Of a stretch of 64,000 bases of DNA, positions 60,653 to 64,000 are shown piece by piece. Position numbers and translations under genes: made by a program. How positions within the stretch are numbered: position 1 is the stretch's first letter; the number at the start of each line of letters is the position of its first letter. The notes below the pieces were generated by a model. It was not told the origin of the DNA. It saw nothing but the letters and a program-made list of their open reading frames with translations, and did no database searches. Location of the stretch: the NCBI GenBank assembly GCA_030068075.1, contig CM057841.1:50075030-50139029 (forward strand), in the 5' to 3' direction. Source of the DNA: Paguma larvata (lineage: Eukaryota > Chordata > Mammalia > Carnivora > Viverridae).

Positions 60653-61349
60653 TTGAAGGAAGAAGCTGCATAAAAAGCTGCCTTTGGGGCTTAAAGTGCA
60701 AACATAGGAGAAAGTGAGCATCATCGTTGCTTTTCTCAAAATGCACACCAGCAACACACTTAGGACCCCAAATGAAATGGAAAATGAATGAGCTTCTAAG
60801 ACTTTGCATTCAGTGACTTTTCAAGTCTTTTGGTCAGCACGTTGGATTTTCGTACCAAGGAAAATGTCCAACAACTTGTAAGTGTCCTCGATGGCTATAA
60901 TTATTTGTACTGCTATTTTCTGACCCTCACCATGCTATGCACAAGGATAAAGGATGATGTGGTGTGGTCACGGCCGTGTGATCCAAGGAAGTAGAAGGTG
61001 ACAGAAGACAGCATCATCACTTAAACTGGGTCCTTGGGCAGGCCACTACCTCTCTGGTTTAGTTGCTGCTTCTCTTGACAAAATGTCTCCTTTGCCAATC
61101 TAACTTTTGGGGAGAAATTACTGTGTTTTACCAAAGCCACATGTGTCTCTTTCCTATAGAATGACTTTGCTACCTGAGACAGAGACCATCTTAAGAGAAC
61201 ATCAGCTTTCCAATACATGGATATTGATAGGATGTGAACAAATGCCTGTAATAATGAAGATACTTTTGTTCAGTGACTCAACAAAGAGATACTGATCTCT
61301 GTACCCCTGCCAGTCTAGTTTGAGGAAGCGGAGATGTGGTCGTGAACAC

Positions 61350-61690
61350 ACGCAGCAAAAAGTCCCTTTGCTCCCAGCTTCTCTGCTTCCAGGTTGCTCA
61401 CAAGGGTGCCATCAAGATGCTGACCAGAGGTGGGGTCTCACCTGAACGCTCAACTGGGGAAAGGTCTGCTTCCAAGCTCATTTGCTCACCTCTTGACAGG
61501 TTTCCTCTCCTTAAGGACTCATTGGCCGAGGGCCTCACTTCCTCACTGTTGGCTGCTGATCATTGGCCATTAATTGACCTGTGGCTTTTCTTTGCTTGAG
61601 CATCAAGGCTTGCAAGAGGTGGAGTTTGCTAGCCAAACTCAAGTTAGAATCTTTGTACCTGGTCACACAAGTGGCATACTCTCAAAGTTG
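61350..61690 (+). repeat. Old interspersed repeat (MER/LTR type), unassigned
   Basis: Text such as caggttgctcacaagggtgc, 'catcaagatgctgaccagag', 'ggtggggtctcacctgaacg', 'ctcaactggggaaaggtctg', 'cttccaagctca' has the phrasing of a known high-copy mammalian repeat whose name I cannot give reliably. Confidence 0.5.
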
Positions 61691-61794
61691 AGATATTCTA
61701 TTCATTAGAAGCAAGGGGGACAAGCGTGGGGCTTCCAAGAGGTTTTGAGTACCAGAAGGTGGCATTACTGGGGATCATTTTAGAGGCTCCTACC

Positions 61795-61823
61795 AGTGTG
61801 TGTGTGTGTGTGTGTGTGTGTGT
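61795..61823. repeat. (GT)n microsatellite
   Basis: About fourteen pure GT units. Confidence 0.95.
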
Positions 61824-62805
61824 CCTATTGTATGTACCCAGTATCTCCAGAAGGCCAAAAAATAGTTGCTTGAGTGAAGCAACTCAAGCTTGAGAAGAGA
61901 GAGACGTGTATGTCTGTTTATTCAAGTTTCTTTTGTTCCCTTTGGACATGCAAAGCCAGGGCTTGAGATGCCAGCTGGACCTTCAGTTGGAAATATCAGT
62001 GAGTGAGTGAGTTTAAGAATCTTGGAATCGAGTTCAGAGAGAATCTGGAACTTGATATAAGATTTGTTGTCCTGAATTAGGGGATGGTACTTGAAGCCAT
62101 CATCTTGGATGGCCCAGGAAGTGGGGTCAGTAGAAAAGAGAAGAGGTCTAAGGTTTGTGTCTGGAGTGTTTTCTTCTGTTCCTTTTAAGGACATATGTTG
62201 CTAAGCCACACAGCTGCCTAATAACAGTTTCTTAGAAATATTTAAAAAGATAAAATAAAAAAATGGAAAAATCATTTTTTAAAAAAGTCTAAAATTGCAT
62301 TGCGTTGAAGGCAATTTTACTGTGATTAATTGGAGTTTGGTTTGCCACCTCCAGTTTCAAGTATTATCTAGACTAACAATTTAGGGTGAGAAGTCAAGAT
62401 TCAAGAGTTCAAAAAAATAAGGAAGGCAGAGAAATGCAAGGAATTAGAGTCAAAAGAGCTGATCTGCTTGATTTAATTCTCAACCTTGAAAACCCACAGA
62501 GCCCTATTTGTCTGCAGCCCATGGCCACGTCTCCCGTCCAGCATGACCCTAGTAGAGCTTAGGTTTATTCAGCTCTTGTTTCTCCCACTTGTTCGCATGG
62601 CAGGTTATGTTCTAGTTTTTTGCTCTGGGATACAGTTATTTTTATTCCCACAAAGGCACCGTGTCAGTGGTACCTGACCAAGACCACGCAGTTAGAACAC
62701 AAGTATCAGCAAGTTTATGAGGAATGAACTAAAACCTCCCAGAACTTCATTTATTCCACTGCTGCTTTGAAAAGCAGAAGTAAATTACCTTATCACCCGA
62801 ACCTT

Positions 62806-63033
62806 TAGGATTTCATGATTTAAAATTTTTTTGATGTTTATTTTTGAGAGAGAGAAAGGGAGGGAGGAGCCAGGGAGAAGGAAACACAGGACTCGAAGCA
62901 GACTGCAGGCTATGAGCTGTGAGCACAGAGCCCGTCACTGGGCGCAAACCCACAAATTGTGAGATCATGACCTGAGCCAAAGAGGATGCTTAACTGACTG
63001 AGTCGCCCAGGCGCCCCTAGAATTTCATGATTT
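62806..63033 (-). mobile_element. CanSINE with 16-bp target-site duplication
   Basis: Reverse CanSINE (62822-63017): T-rich tail side, tgtttatttttgagagagag, head complement ending gagtcgcccaggcgcccc. Flanks taggatttcatgattt (62806-62821) and tagaatttcatgattt (63018-63033) match with one difference. Confidence 0.95.
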
Positions 63034-63239
63034 TAAACAAAGGAAGGGCTATTAGTGCCAGTGCTAAAATAAGGCATGTGAATTGAAGGCGAGGGGCTAT
63101 GGTGAGCATCAGATGAGCCTCTGGGGCTGTTGAAGTTCTTTAGGACTCGCCCTGCATCCGCGTCTCTCCCTAACAGCTGCCTCTGCATTTATGCCGGGAG
63201 TCCCTCTCCATGGGAACTGACTAATCCCTGCTGAGGCTG

Positions 63240-63640
63240 AGCTAGCCCTGGGTGTCCAGCTCCCACCTGTACCCACATCCAAACACAGCGTGTCCATGTC
63301 CAGACACTCCCCACCTTCTCCCTGTGTCCGTCCATGGTCCCAAATTCTTATACTCCTTACGTAAGGGTCGTGTCCCCCCAACCGTGTCCCCAGTCTGCAC
63401 ACACGTGTCCTTCCTAAGTCCCCAAATCTCAACCCACATTCCTCACAAGTCCTTCTTGGAATACCCTTCCCACGTGGCTCTGTGTCCCCTGCGAGTGCCT
63501 CCCCTGGACTCCCAGAAACACATATGCTCACACGTATAGTGACCAGTAGACCAACATCTGCATTCCTGTAAACTCCCGCCTGCATATCTAGACTCTGCTT
63601 GGGCACTCGTTTGTGCACACGTTTGGGCGTGTACACTGCA
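63240..63640. repeat. C-rich degenerate minisatellite-like stretch
   Basis: Repeated loose motifs of the type 'cgtgtcc..c' / 'cacacgtgtcc' / 'gtccccag' at irregular spacing, giving a strand-asymmetric C-rich block. The asymmetry produces a long chance open frame on the minus strand (63109-63672, 187 codons) with no recognisable domain. Confidence 0.45.
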
Positions 63641-64000
63641 CACACGAGCAGGTGTTCTTTAAAACTTAACATGCTGCTTATGAGAGCTTGTTTTACTCAA
63701 CACTGTGTATTTTGTGAAATTAAAAGAATTACGAATAATCCTGGGCTTCCGGAACAGCTAGAGCCCTCTCTTTGCTTTTACTCGTTTCAGATGTTAGGCT
63801 GAAGGGGATGTCCTGTGTATCCCACACATTCAATAAAACTAAGCTTCTCCGGTATGCATTTAAATCAGCTTTTCAGTTCCCTGTTTAAAAAAAAAAAAAA
63901 AAAAGCTGTGAAACTACCTTGTCAGCGATGGTTTTATAGGATCCCCTGTCTGTACGGATGTACGGAAGTTAAAGTTAATGCTCCCTGAGTTGACATACGG

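Larger units (their letters stand above)
41296..64000. other. Intergenic region downstream of CNTNAP4
   Basis: Apart from the repeats listed separately, no second gene was found. Stretches 42801-43899, 47101-48640, 53980-54180, 54345-54960, 56230-57540, 57760-59080, 59280-61340, 61830-62800 and 63660-64000 show no supported feature. Confidence 0.7.

Noticed and set aside
63109..63672. 187-codon open frame on the minus strand
   Set aside because: Arises from the strand-asymmetric C-rich block; no recognisable domain, no splice structure, repetitive base pattern.

Overview
This is mammalian nuclear DNA, most likely from a cat-like carnivore. The evidence is at least eleven tRNA-derived carnivore SINEs (CanSINE), with a head close to ggcacctgggtggctcag, a CT-rich middle and an A-rich tail. 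There are also carnivore-type LINE-1 copies and a conserved vertebrate multi-exon gene. No bacterial-style operons, CRISPR arrays or tRNA/rRNA genes were found.

The one real gene is the 3' part of CNTNAP4 (contactin-associated protein-like 4, Caspr4), on the + strand. Nine coding exons lie at 2779-2949, 3676-3894, 19181-19420, 21871-22094, 23515-23648, 24385-24472, 34204-34422, 34745-34816 and 39033-39226. They are followed by a probable 3' UTR of about 2 kb that ends near an AATAAA at 41272. Together they encode the third laminin-G domain, the second EGF-like domain, the fourth laminin-G domain, the juxtamembrane segment, the transmembrane helix, the protein-4.1-binding tail and a C-terminal PDZ-binding EYFF. 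All splice sites are GT-AG, and phases match at every junction except one. The exon at 21871-22094 is one base short (224 instead of 225), so the reading frame breaks near 22020-22023 and reaches TGA at 22047. Identification and domain layout rest on recognising the protein family by eye, not on an alignment.

The introns (1-39032) hold the 3' end of a young LINE-1 with an open ORF2 (1-1740) and a degraded antisense LINE-1 of about 4 kb (5755-9720). They also hold MIR, L2 and MER5 relics, several CanSINEs, an odd repeated block at 27.4-30.1 kb, a gene-like stretch at 31.0-32.5 kb and a hAT (Charlie-type) transposase relic at 37.6-38.2 kb.

From about 41.3 kb to the end the window is intergenic. 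It contains CanSINEs, LTR-like pieces, an antisense ERVL-type pol relic (43.9-47.1 kb), an old L1 3' UTR, L2 and MER5 fragments, a GC-rich block with a short tandem duplication (55.86-56.2 kb) and an AT-rich stretch with no recognised repeat that could be regulatory (50.15-51.15 kb). No second protein-coding gene could be supported.
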